Below are positions 62,587 through 64,000 of a stretch of 64,000 nt of DNA, in pieces. Below the pieces are notes generated by a model. The model ran no database searches. It saw nothing but the letters and a program-made list of their open reading frames with translations, and was not told the origin of the DNA. The position numbers and the translations under genes were made by a program. The first letter of the stretch is position 1; each line of letters begins with the position of its first letter. Origin of the DNA: Anaerovibrio sp. JC8 (lineage in GTDB: Bacteria; Bacillota; Negativicutes; Selenomonadales; Selenomonadaceae); assembly GCF_002100115.1 (NCBI RefSeq), contig NZ_ANBM01000001.1:248001-312000 (forward strand), read 5' to 3'.

Positions 62587-64000
62587 TTAGTGATCCACAT
62601 CCACCGGCTTAACCTTGGCACAGATAATCACCATAACCACAGCCAAAATAGCCGCAGCAGTGGCCAGACCTGCCCAGCCATTCATGGTGTAGCCGTCAAC
62701 GATATAGCCCACAAAGCTGGCACCAGCCACAATGAGTACATACGGAATCTGGGTCCCCACATGGTCCAGATGGCTGCATTGGGCACCGGCAGAAGCCAAA
62801 ATGGTGGTATCGGAAATTGGGGATGCATGGTCGCCGCCTACAGCACCGGACAAAATTGCTGCCACAGTAATAGCCAGCATATTTGCATCATTTGGTCCAA
62901 TAACAGCTACTGCGATTGGAATGAGAATACCGAAGGTACCCCAGGAGGTACCAGTGGCAAAGGCCAAAATAATAGCTACCACGAAGAAGATAACTGGCAG
63001 GAACATTACCACATCGGTGTTGGCACTAACCAGCATACCAACATAGCCGCCCAGATTCAGATACTTCTCACTGCAAATACCAGACAGGGTCCAGGCAAAG
63101 CAGAGAATCAGATTGGCAGGAGTCATGGCCTTGAAGCCCTGTACAAAGGTCTCGCAGAAGGACTTGAAGGAAATAACCCGCCGTGGCAGATACAGCAAAG
63201 CCGTGAATACAAAGGCAGTAAAGGAACCGAATACCAAGCCCTTGGAGCTGTCGCAATCCGCAAAGGCCTCGGCAATGGTCTTGCCCTCATTGATACCGCC
63301 AGTATAAAGCATACCATATACACAAGCCGCAATGAGTACAAGCAATGGCAGTACAAGGTCGATAATGCGGCCGTTGCCGGTAGGCCCCTCCTGCTCGCTG
63401 TCACGATATTCCTTAGGAACGATAAAGTTCTCCTGATTTTTCTTTACATAAGCCGCCATAGCGAACACGTCCCGCTGGGAAACAATGATGAATACCATAA
63501 ACACCATGGTCAGCAGGGCATACAGATTAAATGGAATGGTCTGTAAAAACAGGGCAAAGCCATCAATTTCGCTGTTCTCCGGCAGGGAAGAGCCAACAGC
63601 GGCTGCCCAGCTGGAAACAGGAGCCAGGATACAAATCGGTGCCGCAGTGGCATCAATTATATAGGCCAGCTTGGCCCGGGAAATCTTAAACTTGTCCGTA
63701 ATCGGACGCATTACAGTACCTACAGTCAGACAGTTGAAGTAATCGTCGATGAAAATCACGATACCCAAAAATGCGGTCAGCAGCATGGCACTGCGACGGC
63801 CCTTGATATTCTCTGCAGCCCATTCACCGTAGGCCCGGGTAGCACCGGAACGGGTAATGGCCGCCACGATAATACCGAGAATTACCAAAAAGACCAGTAT
63901 ATTGACGTTGCCCCCCACCTTGTCGGCCAGCACATCAAACATAGTCATGACTGCCTCAATAACATTGAAATTTGTATATAACAAAGCACCGGATAAAATA
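62587..64000 (-). CDS. nhaC: NhaC-type Na+/H+ antiporter, 5' end outside window
   Basis: Polytopic membrane protein with FIDDYFNCLTVGTVMRPITDKF, APVSSWAAAVGSSLPE, FATGTSWGTFGILIPIAVAV and the paired GGDHASPISDTTILASAGAQC, all typical of NhaC. It exchanges cytoplasmic sodium for protons, or a related anion/amine in some relatives. A TTG at 63984 begins the longest start-bearing frame, but the frame continues to base 64000 (ILSGALLYTNFNVIEA), so the true start is beyond the edge. Confidence 0.92.
   Translation of the reverse strand, partial: ILSGALLYTNFNVIEAVMTMFDVLADKVGGNVNILVFLVILGIIVAAITRSGATRAYGEWAAENIKGRRSAMLLTAFLGIVIFIDDYFNCLTVGTVMRPITDKFKISRAKLAYIIDATAAPICILAPVSSWAAAVGSSLPENSEIDGFALFLQTIPFNLYALLTMVFMVFIIVSQRDVFAMAAYVKKNQENFIVPKEYRDSEQEGPTGNGRIIDLVLPLLVLIAACVYGMLYTGGINEGKTIAEAFADCDSSKGLVFGSFTAFVFTALLYLPRRVISFKSFCETFVQGFKAMTPANLILCFAWTLSGICSEKYLNLGGYVGMLVSANTDVVMFLPVIFFVVAIILAFATGTSWGTFGILIPIAVAVIGPNDANMLAITVAAILSGAVGGDHASPISDTTILASAGAQCSHLDHVGTQIPYVLIVAGASFVGYIVDGYTMNGWAGLATAAAILAVVMVIICAKVKPVDVDH

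Noticed and set aside
62590-63546. 318-codon plus-strand frame opposite nhaC
   Set aside because: Antisense shadow of a conserved membrane protein; composition (His/Asn/Gly-rich) is typical of such shadows.

Overview
The window looks like a chromosomal segment of a diderm Firmicute, most likely a Negativicute of the Selenomonas/Anaerovibrio type. This is inferred from the combination of low-GC, Firmicutes-like housekeeping genes (two-subunit class I fumarase, medium-chain polyprenyl diphosphate synthase, AMMECR1 fusion, NhaC), a fumarate reductase operon expected in succinate/propionate fermenters, and an outer-membrane-type polysaccharide export system (Wza-like, Wzz-like, WbaP-like). Almost every gene is on the minus strand, so transcription runs from high to low coordinates. 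No rRNA, tRNA or CRISPR array was seen.

Layout. (1) 1-17.2 kb is an accessory region full of decayed mobile DNA. It holds the start of a nuclease-domain protein (left edge), a damaged heptose nucleotidyltransferase/phosphatase gene, a RhuM-family gene, a SEFIR/TIR-domain protein with a downstream partner (a candidate defence pair), a PemK/MazF-like toxin, and remnants or copies of IS21, IS3, IS66 and a group II intron. (2) 17.2-52.0 kb is a large surface-polysaccharide locus. A sigma-A-like promoter at 52.05 kb precedes an initiating sugar-phosphate transferase, a Wza-like export protein, a Wzz-like protein broken at a run of nine G, glycosyltransferases, an acyltransferase, two LicD proteins, a CDP-activation module (aminotransferase, RpiB-like, two IspD/TarI-like), Wzy, Wzx and a nearly complete pseudaminic acid pathway (PseB, C, F, I, G; no PseH seen). 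(3) At the far end of this locus (17.2-21.4 kb) sit three genes that match, in type and order, the Campylobacter jejuni pathway for capsular phosphoramidate: glutamine kinase, gamma-glutamyl-CDP-amidate hydrolase and phosphoglutamine cytidylyltransferase. The kinase carries an extra N-terminal TagD-like nucleotidyltransferase domain. The set ends abruptly at a broken IS21 element, where later pathway genes would be expected. (4) 52.1-64 kb is conserved housekeeping DNA: tatA, a polyprenyl diphosphate synthase, an AMMECR1 fusion, a fumarase/fumarate reductase operon, RNase PH, a CofE-like protein, a thioesterase and nhaC (running off the right edge).

How it fits together. The polysaccharide locus would build a repeat unit on undecaprenyl phosphate, flip it (Wzx), polymerise it (Wzy/Wzz) and export it (Wza). 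It would be decorated with pseudaminic acid, CDP-activated alditol- or amino-alditol-type phosphates through LicD, and possibly a phosphoramidate. IS insertions split the pse genes and cut the phosphoramidate set, so the locus looks recently rearranged.
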